Source of the DNA: Chloroflexota bacterium
Lineage (GTDB): Bacteria > Chloroflexota > Anaerolineae > Aggregatilineales > UBA2796
Direction: 5' to 3'
DNA length: 53,295 nt
Assembly: GCA_021325095.1 (NCBI GenBank)
Contig: JAJPHV010000055.1
Coordinates: forward strand, 1-53,295
Positions 1 to 9,015 of this stretch are shown here, piece by piece; the first letter of the stretch is position 1; each line of letters opens with the position of its first letter. The translations under genes were made by a program, and so were the position numbers. The notes beneath the pieces are model-generated. The model did no database searches. It worked only from the letters and a program-made list of their open reading frames with translations, and was not told the DNA's origin.

Positions 1-11
1 ATGAACGCCTC

Positions 12-2393
12 CTACGGGGCGGTGGCCGCTGCCGTCGCCGGCGTGGACAGGATGCGTGGCGTCGGCGTCAGGGTTGGCGTGGGGCTGGGCGCGTTGCCCG
101 GTTCGGCCACGCGCAGCGCCCGCACCGCGATGGCCTTCGACACAGGCAGCAGATCAACCGTCAGGCTGCCATCTTTTGTGCCGGGGATGGTGGCTTCTTC
201 CTGCCCGACGACGTTGCCCGTGAATGGATCCCACAGTTCCAATCGATACATGCCGGGCGGCATCGTGTCAATGCGCAGGCTGACCGTGACCGGCTTGCTG
301 GTCACGTTTTTGGCGACGTTTTGCCATGTGTAATCGCGGTTTTGCAGCCAGGCCAGGAAGATGCCGCTCGTCCGGTCTGCCAGCGCCAGCGTGCGCAGAG
401 GGGCGATGTAGTCCGCAATCTCCACCGCATCGATTTGCAGGTAATCGTCGCCCAGGTTGTCCAGCACAACGGTATGTTCCCCAGCGCTGATCGGCACGGT
501 CAGCGCCGAGGGTTCGCTGCGCGGCGAAATGCTCATTTCGGCTACTGTCTTGCCATCAATGATGATAACCAGTCTCGCCGGGGCCTTGTCCGAGGATTTC
601 CGGACGAAAACAGTCAGTTTGGTATCGATGGGCGGGGTGATGATGTACTTTTGCGGTCTGCTCAACTGCGTGCTGTAGGTCACGCCGTACAGGTACGAAG
701 ACGCCGAATTGATGGGCGGCACAACCCCGTCCGACGTGACGCGATAGGTGATGTCGGGCGCACGTGGGCCGCCATAGGTGCCGCTGTACCCGGCGATGCG
801 GAACGGCTGGTACTTCACCGAACTATCCCCGATCAGCGACACATTCACGGGCACGAGGTCGACGCTGTTCCAGGGAATGCCTTTCGCAAAGGCCGCCAGC
901 GGCGCGTAGATGCCCGTCAGGTTTTTGGGAAACAGGTACGTATCCCACCACCAACTTGCCGCGCCGCCAGCGGCGCCCGACAGCGCCGCTGCCCACATCG
1001 TCTGCTGAATGTGCACCCCCGTCGGGTCGTCGGCCACCGGTTCAAACCAGGGGTTGAGCGAGAATTCCGTCATCAGCACAGGCCGATCCGCGTTGCTGAG
1101 GGCGGGCGCAAGGACTCCCAACGTTCCGGTCACCTGGTCGATAGCGGCTTCCACGGGGCGGCGCTGGTAAAAACGCACCTGTTTGAAATCCAGCACTGCC
1201 CGTTCCAGCAGCGCTGCCTTGTTGCTGTCCCGGATGCCAGCCGTAATCAGGTGCTTGTACGGGTCGATCTGTCGCAGGTAATTGACCACGTCGCGCAGCC
1301 AGTCTCCGGCGATGTCCGCCGAGCTGGTGTTGGCGCGATCCAACTGGTCGATGACTTCCCAGGCGAAAACGCTGCTGCTGTAGCCCCAGCGGGCCACCAG
1401 GTAGCGCAACATGCGCTTAAACAACTGGCGACCCTGGTCGGTGGCGAAAAACAGCGCCGGGCTGTTGAACGGCCCGCCCACAGACAGGTTATACGGGTTG
1501 CTTGACCAGTCAACCCGCGTGTCCGGGCGGGCGGGCGTGGCCGGCACGTTCACCGGCACGCCGCCAAAGATGTTGAAACTTTGATACCAGATCAGGACGA
1601 GTTGCAGGGCGATGCCCTGTTCCTCTGCCGTCTGCAAGATCGTATCCAGCCGCCAGGCGTCCTCCTGGGCAGCCGTGTAGTCGCCCACCGGCGATTTCCA
1701 GTCCAGCCCGATGAACCAGGGCACGCTCACATACAGGCGCCCGTAGTTTGCCCCTACGTCGTGCAGTTTCTTGAGCCAGTTCTGGTAGCCAAGCGTGCCG
1801 TTCGCGCCGCTCCACGACCAGCCCAGATTGCTGCCAACCGGAAAGTACGGCGCGCCGTTATCATAACCGAAGTAGTGGCGGTTCTTGCCGACGCGGACCA
1901 GGCCGGGCAATTTGGATGGGCTGACGTTGAATTCGCCCTGCGCAATGACTCGCGCCGTGCCCTGGTTTTGCTCGCGCGCCTGGATGGTGTACGTCCAGCG
2001 GCCTGTCTGGTTGGGGCTGAAGCGGACGCGCCAGCCCGCCTGCCCCTGCGGTTTCAGAATTTCGATGGTGCAGTCCTGGTTGCAGGTCTGCTGGTAGGGC
2101 TGCATCCAGAAAGCCGGCACGTTGATCTGTCGGCCATCCGGCGCGCTGAACTGTGCTGTCACGTCGATTTGCGCCGGGTCAAAGACGTTCTTCGCCGCTG
2201 TATCGACAGCAAACTGTGTCTCAAACAAACCATAAAGAGGGATGTTGAGCGCACCGCTGGAAGCAGCGGGCGTGTCAGTGACGCCCTGCGCGGCGGAAAC
2301 TACTGCGCTTTGGGGGCTGCCAATGGCACTGGTCAGGACGGCCATCAACGCGAACGCAGCACTTATGACGGCGTAATATGTCTGTTTCTTCAC
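12..2393 (-). CDS. Secreted DUF5060-type glycoside hydrolase (GH5-like barrel)
   Basis: Encodes a 793-residue predicted extracellular glycosidase. A hydrophobic signal segment occupies about residues 8-33. A beta-sandwich resembling DUF5060 follows at about 50-160. A TIM-barrel domain then runs from about 165 to 520, opening with 'YFPVGSNLGWSW'. Two acidic motifs, 'FAWEVIDQLD' and 'VLMTEFSLNP', are in the right order for the acid/base and nucleophile of clan GH-A enzymes. A carbohydrate-binding-like beta domain at about 560-680 and a C-terminal beta domain precede a Pro/Thr-rich tail. The start is GTG, with AGAGG about 10 bases upstream. It lies next to a sugar ABC operon on the same strand, which suggests secreted glycan breakdown with sugar uptake. 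Family-level function is fairly safe; the substrate cannot be read from the sequence. Confidence 0.82.
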   Translation of the reverse strand: MKKQTYYAVISAAFALMAVLTSAIGSPQSAVVSAAQGVTDTPAASSGALNIPLYGLFETQFAVDTAAKNVFDPAQIDVTAQFSAPDGRQINVPAFWMQPYQQTCNQDCTIEILKPQGQAGWRVRFSPNQTGRWTYTIQAREQNQGTARVIAQGEFNVSPSKLPGLVRVGKNRHYFGYDNGAPYFPVGSNLGWSWSGANGTLGYQNWLKKLHDVGANYGRLYVSVPWFIGLDWKSPVGDYTAAQEDAWRLDTILQTAEEQGIALQLVLIWYQSFNIFGGVPVNVPATPARPDTRVDWSSNPYNLSVGGPFNSPALFFATDQGRQLFKRMLRYLVARWGYSSSVFAWEVIDQLDRANTSSADIAGDWLRDVVNYLRQIDPYKHLITAGIRDSNKAALLERAVLDFKQVRFYQRRPVEAAIDQVTGTLGVLAPALSNADRPVLMTEFSLNPWFEPVADDPTGVHIQQTMWAAALSGAAGGAASWWWDTYLFPKNLTGIYAPLAAFAKGIPWNSVDLVPVNVSLIGDSSVKYQPFRIAGYSGTYGGPRAPDITYRVTSDGVVPPINSASSYLYGVTYSTQLSRPQKYIITPPIDTKLTVFVRKSSDKAPARLVIIIDGKTVAEMSISPRSEPSALTVPISAGEHTVVLDNLGDDYLQIDAVEIADYIAPLRTLALADRTSGIFLAWLQNRDYTWQNVAKNVTSKPVTVSLRIDTMPPGMYRLELWDPFTGNVVGQEEATIPGTKDGSLTVDLLPVSKAIAVRALRVAEPGNAPSPTPTLTPTPRILSTPATAAATAP

Positions 2394-2438
2394 GCTGATA
2401 ACCTCTTCTGACCGCCCGTAAGTCTATTCCCGCGCCGG

Positions 2439-2467
2439 AGTATACCGCAGAGGGCTTCCAGCGCGAA
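2439..2467 (-). promoter_or_regulatory. Possible promoter of the DUF5060 glycosidase
   Basis: On the minus strand a TATACT box (2439-2444) lies about 45 bases before the GTG start. A weak TTCGCG hexamer sits 17 bases further upstream (2462-2467). Only the -10 box is convincing. Confidence 0.4.
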
Positions 2468-2527
2468 TGGCATCCCCGATCAAAGGTCACGGCGCACGGT
2501 CAGGGTTAGGAGGTGAATAGACCGCTT

Positions 2528-2781
2528 GGCCCTCACCCTAAATCCCTCTCTCACATGAAGTTGGGGAGGGGCCAGTTTTAACACAAGCGTTGCGAAGAGA
2601 AACCGGGCCAAAGGCGAAAGGGAATGGCGTGGGGCGGAAGGGCTGCGCCTGATAGCAGCACCCAGCGGTAGGGCAATGAACCGCTAGGTGCTGCTCACCG
2701 CCACAGATAGCCAGTGAACCCCTTTTATTAAAACCGGCCCCTCCCCGAAACTGCCTACGGAGAGGGGCCAGGGGTGAGGTT
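2528..2781. repeat. Composite palindromic element with long terminal inverted repeats
   Basis: This fills most of the 390-base gap between the glycosidase and the sugar-binding protein. Both ends carry the dispersed CCTCACCCC...CCCTCTC motif, and the two ends are inverted copies of each other. The inner arms, near 2563-2581 and 2730-2748, match at 18 of 19 positions. The roughly 150-base core holds a second hairpin with arms at 2654-2669 and 2680-2695 (AGCAGCACC and AGCGGT blocks paired, one mismatch). No ORF is present. It looks like a small non-autonomous (MITE-like) or REP-like element. Its right end (GGGGTGAGGT, 2771-2780) stops 3 bases from the stop codon of the next gene. Confidence 0.7.
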
Positions 2782-2783
2782 GC

Positions 2784-3878
2784 TTACTTGCTGGCGGTGG
2801 CGGCCATTGTCGCCGTCATTGTCGCTGGCGTCTCTGGAACCGTCGGCTGGTCGTTGTCGAGTTCAGGCGCACCAGGAACCGGGTCTGTCCAGGTCTTGCC
2901 CGCCAGGTAGTCGTCCAGGTTGCTGGCGTCCACCACGACGGACGGGGTCAGCAGGATTTGCGGAACCTTTTCGCCGTTCAGGACTTTGACCATCGTCTGG
3001 AAGACGGCCACGCCCATCCGGTACGGGTCAACGCCCAGGGTTGCCGTCACTTTGCCTTCCTTGATCAGATCAAGGGTGGGCTTGTTGCCGTCGATGCCGA
3101 TTGACCAGATGTCCACGTTCGGCTTGCGGCCCAGTTTTTCGGCGGCCAGCACCGCGCCGATGTTCATTTCGTCGCTGTTGCCATAGAAGATGTCGATGTC
3201 AGGGTCTTTCTGGAGCGCAGTGGTCGCCACAGCCGCGCCCTTCTCACGCAGCCATTCCGCCGTCTGCTCGCCCACGATCTGCACGCCGGGGCACATCTTC
3301 AGGCCGTCCTTGAAGCCACCCGTGCGCCGGTGCGAGAAGATGCTGTCGATGCCGAGCAGAATGAAGACCTTGCCCGTCGCCTTGTCGGGCGTGGTGTTGT
3401 TCTTCTTGGCGAGAATCTGGCAGGCATACTCGCCGAGTTTCTTCGCGCCGCCCCACTGGTCGTAGCTGATGTACGAGGTCACGTTGCCTTCTTTGAAGGG
3501 GGTAATGAAGTTGTGGGCCAGGATCGGAACGCCCTTCGCATTGGCAGCCTTGACGGCGGTCACTGCTGAGTCCGTGCCGATGGGATTGATGCTGATGATC
3601 TCGACGCCCTTCTCAAGCTCTTGCTGCACGATGGTCACGAAGCTGGCGAAGTCGCTCTCGCTGGCCGGGGCCTGTACGTCCAGTTTCCAGCCCGCTTTGG
3701 AGGTTTCGGCCTTCATGCCGTCCACCATAGCGACATGGAACGGACTGGTCAGCGCCGGAGGAATGAACGCCGCGTAGTGTGTTTTGCCCTGGGCATTCGT
3801 AAATTGCGATCCCGTCGTGGCGAAGACGACGGCGAATAACACCAGAGCGACGACAGCAAAACTTAATTTACGGTGCAT
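2784..3878 (-). CDS. Sugar ABC transporter substrate-binding protein (RbsB-like)
   Basis: A 364-residue periplasmic-binding-protein-like protein of the type I sugar-binding fold (peripla_BP_4, the RbsB/XylF group). Residues 1-30 form a signal peptide, and the mature part opens with '[20 protein letters not shown]'. Typical family landmarks are 'VQAPASESD', '[14 protein letters not shown]' and '[17 protein letters not shown]'. The last 30 residues are a Pro/Thr/Ala-rich tail. No lipobox cysteine is evident near the signal peptide. A good ribosome site (AAGGAGAAG) precedes the ATG. It is the last gene of an ATPase-permease-binding protein operon, the usual rbsACB order. It probably delivers a mono- or disaccharide to the adjacent permease; the ligand is unknown. 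Confidence 0.9.
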   Translation of the reverse strand: MHRKLSFAVVALVLFAVVFATTGSQFTNAQGKTHYAAFIPPALTSPFHVAMVDGMKAETSKAGWKLDVQAPASESDFASFVTIVQQELEKGVEIISINPIGTDSAVTAVKAANAKGVPILAHNFITPFKEGNVTSYISYDQWGGAKKLGEYACQILAKKNNTTPDKATGKVFILLGIDSIFSHRRTGGFKDGLKMCPGVQIVGEQTAEWLREKGAAVATTALQKDPDIDIFYGNSDEMNIGAVLAAEKLGRKPNVDIWSIGIDGNKPTLDLIKEGKVTATLGVDPYRMGVAVFQTMVKVLNGEKVPQILLTPSVVVDASNLDDYLAGKTWTDPVPGAPELDNDQPTVPETPATMTATMAATASK

Positions 3879-3937
3879 GTCATACTTCTCCTTAAGCCCT
3901 TTGGGGCGGCTCGATCCCGCCGCGCCCAGGTATCAAA

Positions 3938-3957
3938 CGGGAGCCAGTTCGCTCCCG
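3938..3957 (-). promoter_or_regulatory. Intercistronic stem-loop before the binding-protein gene
   Basis: A perfect 7-bp stem, CGGGAGC / GCTCCCG with a 6-base loop, lies about 60 bases upstream of the binding-protein start within the permease-binding protein gap. By analogy with other transport operons it could stabilise the mRNA and raise binding-protein output. No U-run follows, so it is not a standard terminator. Confidence 0.4.
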
Positions 3958-4003
3958 GCGGATCGCGTATCTATCTCACCCCAATCGTTACGGTGGTGGC
4001 GCC

Positions 4004-4042
4004 GTCCCCTCTCTGCTTGCGGAGAAGGGCCGGGGATGAGGT
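4004..4042. repeat. Half copy of the dispersed GGGGTGAGG palindrome
   Basis: CCCCTCTCTGC...GCGGAGAAGGG followed by GGGGATGAGGT. It is one arm of the dispersed intergenic element and ends about 14 bases past the permease stop codon. Confidence 0.65.
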
Positions 4043-4055
4043 TATATCTTCATCG

Positions 4056-5123
4056 TTAAGGTTGGCGGCGGAACAGCTGGTTGAGCCAGCGCACCTCGCC
4101 GCGCCGCGCCACGTCCAGCCCCACGGCCAGCACAATGATCACCCCGGTCACGATCTGCTGGGCGTTCGATGGAAAGTCCAGGTAAACCAGCCCGGCCTGC
4201 ACGATGCGGATGATCAGAGCGCCGATCAGCGTCCCCCAGATGCCGCCCGTGCCGCCGGTCAGCGCTGTGCCACCGATGACGACGGCAGCCACCGAAAGCA
4301 GCGTGTAACCCGAACCATAGTTGTAGGAGCCACCCTGCAAGCGGCCCAGGATCAACATGCCGCTGATCGAGGCGAACAAGCCGCTGATGCCGTACACGAT
4401 CACTTTGGTCAGGTTGACGTTGATTCCGGACAGGCGCGCTGCCGTCTCGTTGCCGCCGATGGCGTACACGTACCGGCCTAGTTTGGTGTGCCGCAGAATC
4501 ACCCAGATGGCAAAATACAAGAGCAGCATAATGAGGAGCGGAATCGGAATCTTCAACGAGCCAAGCGAAACGAAGCCGCCCAGGAAGTCGATCAGCGGGT
4601 CGTTCTTGATGAAGATCGGCGAACCCTGCGTCACAACCAGTGCGGTCCCGGTCAGGATGCTCAAGAAGCCGAGTGTGACGATAAATGGGTTAATGTTGAA
4701 GGCCGTGATGATCACCCCTTGCAACAGCCCGATCAACGTCCCGATGATGATCGCAATCGGGATGGCTAGGTAGGATGGCATCCCGAAGGCAACCTGCCCA
4801 CCCGACTGGTTCGAACCGCTGATCAGAATAGCCGCGACCACCCCACTGAAAGCGACGATAGCCTCTACCGAAAGGTCGATGCCGCTGGTCAGGATCACGA
4901 AGGTCTGCCCCGCAGACACGATCCCGATGAAGGAGGCTTCCAGGCCGATCAGCAGCAAACTGGTCGGCGAGCGAAAGGCCGGGGCAACGATCAACAGAAA
5001 CACCACCAGCACGATCAAAGCAATCAGCGCGCCATTCCCGGTCAGCGTGCGGATTATGCTTCGCCGTCGTTCCTGCTGCATGAGGCCGGGTTTGGACTCG
5101 GCCTCGACCACCACGTCACTCAT
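4056..5123 (-). CDS. Sugar ABC transporter permease (RbsC-like)
   Basis: A 355-residue polytopic membrane protein of the BPD_transp_2/RbsC family, with about 8-10 hydrophobic segments. Landmarks include '[24 protein letters not shown]' near residues 75-98, the loop '[23 protein letters not shown]' that carries the EAA-like contact with the ATPase, and '[20 protein letters not shown]' near the C-terminus. It lies 50 bases downstream of the ATPase gene and 177 bases upstream of the binding-protein gene, so the three probably share one transcript. The start ATG has no clear Shine-Dalgarno sequence, so translation may depend on the upstream gene. Only one permease gene is present, consistent with a homodimeric pore. 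Confidence 0.92.
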   Translation of the reverse strand: MSDVVVEAESKPGLMQQERRRSIIRTLTGNGALIALIVLVVFLLIVAPAFRSPTSLLLIGLEASFIGIVSAGQTFVILTSGIDLSVEAIVAFSGVVAAILISGSNQSGGQVAFGMPSYLAIPIAIIIGTLIGLLQGVIITAFNINPFIVTLGFLSILTGTALVVTQGSPIFIKNDPLIDFLGGFVSLGSLKIPIPLLIMLLLYFAIWVILRHTKLGRYVYAIGGNETAARLSGINVNLTKVIVYGISGLFASISGMLILGRLQGGSYNYGSGYTLLSVAAVVIGGTALTGGTGGIWGTLIGALIIRIVQAGLVYLDFPSNAQQIVTGVIIVLAVGLDVARRGEVRWLNQLFRRQP

Positions 5124-5172
5124 AGGGTTTATTCAGCCTCAGCGTATTTCGTGAATCTGTTTTTTGATTATG

Positions 5173-6753
5173 CTATGAATTGTTGCCGTTACCGGACTGG
5201 TTCGTCTCGACGTTCGCGGCGTATTGCATGATCTTTTCCTGGGTCGCTTCGTTGCGATCCAGAAAGCCGGCTACCCGTCCCTGCGAGATCACCATGATCC
5301 GGTCACTCATGCCCAGGATTTCCGGCAGTTCCGAACTGATCATTAAAATGGCGACGCCCTGCTTTGCCAGTTGGTTCATCAGCCGGTAAATCTCGACCTT
5401 GGCGCCCACGTCGATGCCGCGCGTCGGCTCGTCGAAAATCAGGACGCGCGGCTCGGTTGCCAGCCATTTGCTCAGAACGACTTTTTGCTGGTTCCCGCCC
5501 GACAGATCCATGACCATCTGGTGAAGCCCGCTGGTCTTGATCGAAAGATTTTGAATGTACCGCTGCGCCACGCTGGCTTCTTTGCGACCATTTGTCATCG
5601 GGCCGCTCGTCAGGTTTCTCAGCACGGCCAGCGTGATATTGTCCCGCGTCGTCAGTTTCAGGACAAGGCCCTGTTGCTTGCGATCTTCCGTCAGCAAGCC
5701 AATGCCATGCCTGATAGCGTCTCGTGGGCTGCGAATGCTGACGCGCTGCCCATTGACATAGATCGCGCCGCGATCAATCGGGTCGGCCCCGAAAATGGCT
5801 CGCACCAGTTCCGTCCGCCCTGCGCCGACCAGGCCCGCAATGCCCAGCACCTCGCCTGCATAGGCGGAGAAGCTGATGTCGATCAGGCGGTCTCCCTGGG
5901 TCAGCCCTTCGACCCGCAAGACTTCAGGCCCACGGGCTGTCACTTCTTTGGGGAACTTCTCGGAAAGCTGGCGGCCCACCATCAGGCTGATCAGCGAATC
6001 GATGTTCAGTTCGCGCGTGGCGCGCGTAGCCACATGGCGGCCATCGCGCAGTACGGTGATCCGGTCACTGACCACAAAGGTCTCTTCCAGATGGTGGCTG
6101 ATGTAAATGACCGAGACGCCCTCAGACTTAAGCTGCTGGATAATCGTGAACAGATCATTGATCTCGTTCAGACTCAGCGCCGAGGTCGGCTCGTCCATGA
6201 TGATCAAGTCGGACTGGTGGTGCAGCGCCTTCGCCACCTCGACCATTTGCTGCTGCGCCACCCCCAGCGTGCCGACCCGCACACGCGGATCGATCTTCAG
6301 ATGCAAACGGGCCAGCAGCTTTCGGGACTGATTGTGCATCTCTGCCCAGTCCAGCAGTGGCCCGCGTTCCAGCTCGCTGCCCAGGAAGATATTCTCGGTC
6401 ACACTCAACTGAGGGATCAGGTTCAATTCCTGGTAGATGGTCGTGATCCCGGCATCCTGCGCCTGGCGGGGATTGGAGAAATGGACGGGTTGGCCCTTAA
6501 AAATGATCTCGCCCCCGTCGCGCGTGTAAACGCCGGATAGAATTTTCATCAGCGTCGATTTGCCCGCACCATTCTCGCCGATCAGCGCGTGAACTTCGCC
6601 GCGCCGCACGTCGAAGTTCACGTCTTCCAAAGCCAGAACGCCCGGAAAACGCTTGACGATGTTTCGCATTTCCAGAATCGGCCCATCCCTCTGGCTTGAG
6701 ACCTGAGCCGGGGATGGGGCACTCTCGTTTGTCTGAACTGTATTGGCCTGCAT
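5173..6753 (-). CDS. Sugar ABC transporter ATP-binding protein, two ATPase domains (RbsA-like)
   Basis: A 526-residue protein with two fused ABC domains, as in RbsA/MglA/XylG. Domain 1 has Walker A 'GENGAGKST' and Walker B '[11 protein letters not shown]', but its signature region reads '[15 protein letters not shown]', not LSGGQ. Domain 2 has the signature 'LSGGNQQKV' and Walker B '[11 protein letters not shown]'; its Walker A is degenerate ('GLVGAGRTE'). This asymmetry is normal for the family and means one complete catalytic site is expected. The first 26 residues are a non-conserved Ser/Gln-rich extension. It is the first gene of the operon, behind a TATAAT box and a palindromic operator. 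Confidence 0.95.
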   Translation of the reverse strand: MQANTVQTNESAPSPAQVSSQRDGPILEMRNIVKRFPGVLALEDVNFDVRRGEVHALIGENGAGKSTLMKILSGVYTRDGGEIIFKGQPVHFSNPRQAQDAGITTIYQELNLIPQLSVTENIFLGSELERGPLLDWAEMHNQSRKLLARLHLKIDPRVRVGTLGVAQQQMVEVAKALHHQSDLIIMDEPTSALSLNEINDLFTIIQQLKSEGVSVIYISHHLEETFVVSDRITVLRDGRHVATRATRELNIDSLISLMVGRQLSEKFPKEVTARGPEVLRVEGLTQGDRLIDISFSAYAGEVLGIAGLVGAGRTELVRAIFGADPIDRGAIYVNGQRVSIRSPRDAIRHGIGLLTEDRKQQGLVLKLTTRDNITLAVLRNLTSGPMTNGRKEASVAQRYIQNLSIKTSGLHQMVMDLSGGNQQKVVLSKWLATEPRVLIFDEPTRGIDVGAKVEIYRLMNQLAKQGVAILMISSELPEILGMSDRIMVISQGRVAGFLDRNEATQEKIMQYAANVETNQSGNGNNS

Positions 6754-6791
6754 AGTCGCCTGTAAGAGGGTTCGGCTATTTTCGCGCGCTG

Positions 6792-6820
6792 ATTATATCG
6801 GGCAAGTATTAAAGGTCATC
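6792..6820 (-). promoter_or_regulatory. Promoter of the sugar ABC operon
   Basis: On the minus strand a perfect TATAAT (6792-6797) lies about 40 bases before the ATPase ATG. The -35 region (around 6815-6820, GATGAC or TGATGA) is a poor match to TTGACA, which fits a regulated promoter. Confidence 0.6.
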
Positions 6821-6834
6821 AGCAATTATTCGTG

Positions 6835-6850
6835 TTGTGAGCGCTCACAA
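6835..6850. promoter_or_regulatory. LacI-family operator, perfect 16-bp palindrome
   Basis: TTGTGAGCGCTCACAA is a perfect palindrome with the central CG and the TGTGAGC half-site typical of LacI/GalR-family operators. Its centre is near -58 relative to the likely start point of the sugar ABC operon. No LacI-family regulator gene is in this window, so the protein that reads it must be encoded elsewhere. An upstream position would allow activation as well as looping repression. Confidence 0.7.
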
Positions 6851-7180
6851 GAAAGGGTAACATGACTTGCCGGGCGCTGTCAAGCACCCGGCATGGTCGG
6901 GGCGCATTTCAAGTTTGGGACAGGGATCAGGCGACTGCCCAGAGAAGGCCAAACAAATTGTTCAAGACAGCAGCGCGTAACCGTTTTGTTCGTCAATGCT
7001 TTGTTCGTCAATGCGCGTTGGAGCCAATTCGGAAGATCGGTGATAGGTATCGGTAGGTGCAGGTCGCGCCCTGTGAATAGCTCGCTTGTTCTGACGGCAT
7101 TAGTGGGGGTTGGGGGCTGGTATCACGGCAGGTCATAAAACTGTGACACCACTAATAGGCCCTGATATTGGGGGAGGGTA
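6851..7180. other. Non-coding stretch with an exact 15-bp tandem duplication
   Basis: About 330 bases between the operator and the decarboxylase promoter. The only structure I see is an exact head-to-tail duplication, TTTGTTCGTCAATGC twice at 6985-7014. Short ORFs here lack ribosome sites and recognisable sequence. Confidence 0.5.
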
Positions 7181-7208
7181 TTGACATTTGCACCAATCGA
7201 TCTATGAT
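7181..7208 (+). promoter_or_regulatory. Promoter of the decarboxylase leader
   Basis: A perfect TTGACA (7181-7186), a 16-base spacer and TATGAT (7203-7208). Transcription should start near 7215, giving a leader of about 250 bases before the decarboxylase start codon. Confidence 0.75.
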
Positions 7209-7241
7209 CAAACACATCAAGCAAATAGACCGAAAGGTTAT

Positions 7242-7325
7242 ATGCTGTTCAACTGCCAAAGGCCGCCTTCGGCCCCTATCTTGCGGCGCGCCGCGATGGT
7301 GACGCTGCTGAATGCCCACCTCTGA
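7242..7325 (+). CDS. Putative 27-residue leader peptide upstream of the decarboxylase
   Basis: A short ORF preceded by AAAGG four bases before its ATG, lying between a strong promoter and an intrinsic terminator. The peptide starts MLFNCQRPPSAP and ends LLNAHL; it includes a Pro-Pro pair and an Arg-Arg pair. The stop codon is 43 bases before the terminator stem. Translation to different points would cover or free leader segments that can compete with the terminator, which is the usual logic of a leader-peptide attenuator. The E. coli ornithine decarboxylase operon speF is known to be controlled by a sensing leader peptide (speFL). This one shows no clear sequence match, so the link is by analogy only. 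Confidence 0.5.
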   Translation: MLFNCQRPPSAPILRRAAMVTLLNAHL

Positions 7326-7368
7326 CGGCGTGAGATCGTTCGCCTCCGGCTTCTGGCCGCGCGATTGG

Positions 7369-7400
7369 ATCGCCACCCACCCAGGTGGCGATTTTTGTTG
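7369..7400 (+). terminator. Intrinsic terminator inside the decarboxylase leader
   Basis: A 9-bp perfect stem, ATCGCCACC (7369-7377) / GGTGGCGAT (7384-7392), with a 6-base loop, followed by TTTTGTTGTCTGTTT. It lies about 70 bases upstream of the decarboxylase ATG and downstream of the promoter, so it would act as an attenuator. Competing pairings are possible: CCACC at 7316-7320 with the right arm, and GGTGACG at 7298-7304 with the left arm (one mismatch). Confidence 0.75.
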
Positions 7401-7467
7401 TCTGTTTAACTGTGGGTTGTTCAGGCGACTGTGCACCAGCGCATGAGAGGTCAAAGAAACGAGGAGA

Positions 7468-8892
7468 ATGATCGCGTCACCCGAATCCCGTGTTCAAGTT
7501 TTTCCCCAGCCGCTGCCGTCTCTGCCGGACGGTTTTGAAGTCTATAATGGCCGCCTCTTTCATCACGATCTCGACCTCCTGTCATTCGTCCAACGCCCTC
7601 TCAACAACCAGGGGCGGATCGAAATGCCAACGACCCCGCTCTACGTGCGATACTTGCCTTCGCTGCGCGATAACTACTACCAACTGCACCAGTGGTTTGC
7701 AGCCGCCAGCCATCGCACCGGCTATCCCGGTACGCTCACCGTAGCCTATGCCAGCAAGGCCAACCCAGCCGAACCGGTGGTGCGAACTTTGTTACAGGCG
7801 GGGGCGGCCTACGAATGCTCTTCGAGCTTTGATGTAGACGTGGCGCGCCATGCAGCGGTTGCCGGTTGGTTGGATCGGGAACGCACGATCCTGGCGAACG
7901 GTTTCAAAATTCCGGTGTACGCAGAAAACCTGATCAAGCTGCGGGCTGCGGGCTTCAGCCATGTGCTGCCCATCTTCGGCGAACTGGATGAGATCGACGC
8001 CTTTGCCGACAGTGGTTTTGCCTTCGATGTTGGCTTGCGGCTGCGAACCGACTCCACAAGCCGGAACCGCTTCGGCCTGGTGCCCGATGAATTGGAATAC
8101 GCCGCGCAGCGCATTATGGCGACCCGTAATCTTCGCCTGACAACGTTCCACGCCATGCAGACGATCCCGGCCAGCCGGGGCCTGCCATACCAGACTGGGC
8201 TGGTTCATAGCCTGCGCGCTTTTGCGCGTGTGCGGCGGGTCACACCGACGTTACATCGCTTTGACCTGGGCGGCGGCTTGCCGGGCCGAAACAGCGATAT
8301 GGACTTCCAGGACTGGCTTGTCCAGGTCTTGCAAAACGTGATGGGGGTCTGTTACGAAGAAGGCGTGCCAGTCCCCGACCTGATCTTTGAGCCGGGGCGT
8401 TTTCTGGTTCAGGATCACGCTTGCAAGCTGTTCCACGTCGTCAAGTCCAAATTGGCCGAGGATGGCATTCCGTACTACATGATCGATGGCAGCATCATGA
8501 CCAACTTTCCCGACGCCTGGGCGCTCGGCGACTCGTTTACTGTGCTGCCCATCAACCACTGGAATGCGCCATTTTGTCCGGTACGGCTATCTGGCTTGAC
8601 CTGCGATCCGGACGACGTGTACCCGACGCGCCGGATGCCCGATATTCCACTGGAACTGCCCACCGACGTGGATGGCCTGATCGTTGGCTTCTTCGACTGT
8701 GGCGCTTACCAGGAAACCCTCGGCGGGCGGCAGGGGACGAAACACTGCCTGCTGCCAGAAGGCCCGGAATTGATCCTGGACGACGAGGCGGGCGAGATGG
8801 CTTACCAGTACCATCCTGCGCAGAACGTCACCCAGGTGCTGGGCAATCTGGGCTACACCGCACACCGCTCAACGATCAGGGCTGAATGGTGA
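7468..8892 (+). CDS. Fold-III PLP-dependent amino acid decarboxylase
   Basis: A 474-residue decarboxylase of the alanine-racemase/ornithine-DAP decarboxylase fold. The PLP lysine is in 'VAYASKANP' (about residue 95). Further landmarks are 'TTFHAMQT' (His that stacks on PLP), the glycine loop 'FDLGGGLPG' and the phosphate-binding 'EPGRFL'. The substrate-side 'LTCDPDDVYP' carries the Cys-Asp pair, and 'FFDCGAYQE' follows near the C-terminus. This is a full catalytic set. Substrate choice (ornithine, arginine, diaminopimelate or carboxynorspermidine) cannot be fixed; the roughly 50-residue N-terminal extension is not typical of DapDC. GAGGAG lies only one base before the ATG, unusually close, so initiation may be weak or regulated. 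The gene stands alone behind an attenuator-like leader, which fits polyamine or amino-acid control. Confidence 0.85.
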   Translation: MIASPESRVQVFPQPLPSLPDGFEVYNGRLFHHDLDLLSFVQRPLNNQGRIEMPTTPLYVRYLPSLRDNYYQLHQWFAAASHRTGYPGTLTVAYASKANPAEPVVRTLLQAGAAYECSSSFDVDVARHAAVAGWLDRERTILANGFKIPVYAENLIKLRAAGFSHVLPIFGELDEIDAFADSGFAFDVGLRLRTDSTSRNRFGLVPDELEYAAQRIMATRNLRLTTFHAMQTIPASRGLPYQTGLVHSLRAFARVRRVTPTLHRFDLGGGLPGRNSDMDFQDWLVQVLQNVMGVCYEEGVPVPDLIFEPGRFLVQDHACKLFHVVKSKLAEDGIPYYMIDGSIMTNFPDAWALGDSFTVLPINHWNAPFCPVRLSGLTCDPDDVYPTRRMPDIPLELPTDVDGLIVGFFDCGAYQETLGGRQGTKHCLLPEGPELILDDEAGEMAYQYHPAQNVTQVLGNLGYTAHRSTIRAEW

Positions 8893-8894
8893 GG

Positions 8895-8916
8895 GCGGAG
8901 TACGAGCGGAGTACGA
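8895..8916. repeat. 11-bp exact tandem duplication
   Basis: GCGGAGTACGA occurs twice head to tail just after the decarboxylase stop codon. It is probably a replication-slippage product with no evident function. Confidence 0.6.
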
Positions 8917-9015
8917 GTCCTTGATATTTGCTGAGTCCGCTTGAGCCGTTGAGGTCTGGTTGCGCGAGTAGACGGCCCGTGTTAAGCTACCTGCACGAGC
9001 GGAGAAGCATGGGCC

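Noticed and set aside
6862..7138. Short plus-strand ORFs in the gap before the decarboxylase
   Set aside because: They have no ribosome sites and no recognisable sequence, and they end before the mapped-by-eye promoter; a 15-bp duplication explains the only structure there.
7209..7400. A known structured RNA (6S, SRP, RNase P or a named riboswitch) in the decarboxylase leader
   Set aside because: None of the signature sequences I know for these RNAs could be found; it is kept as an unclassified leader with a small ORF and terminator.
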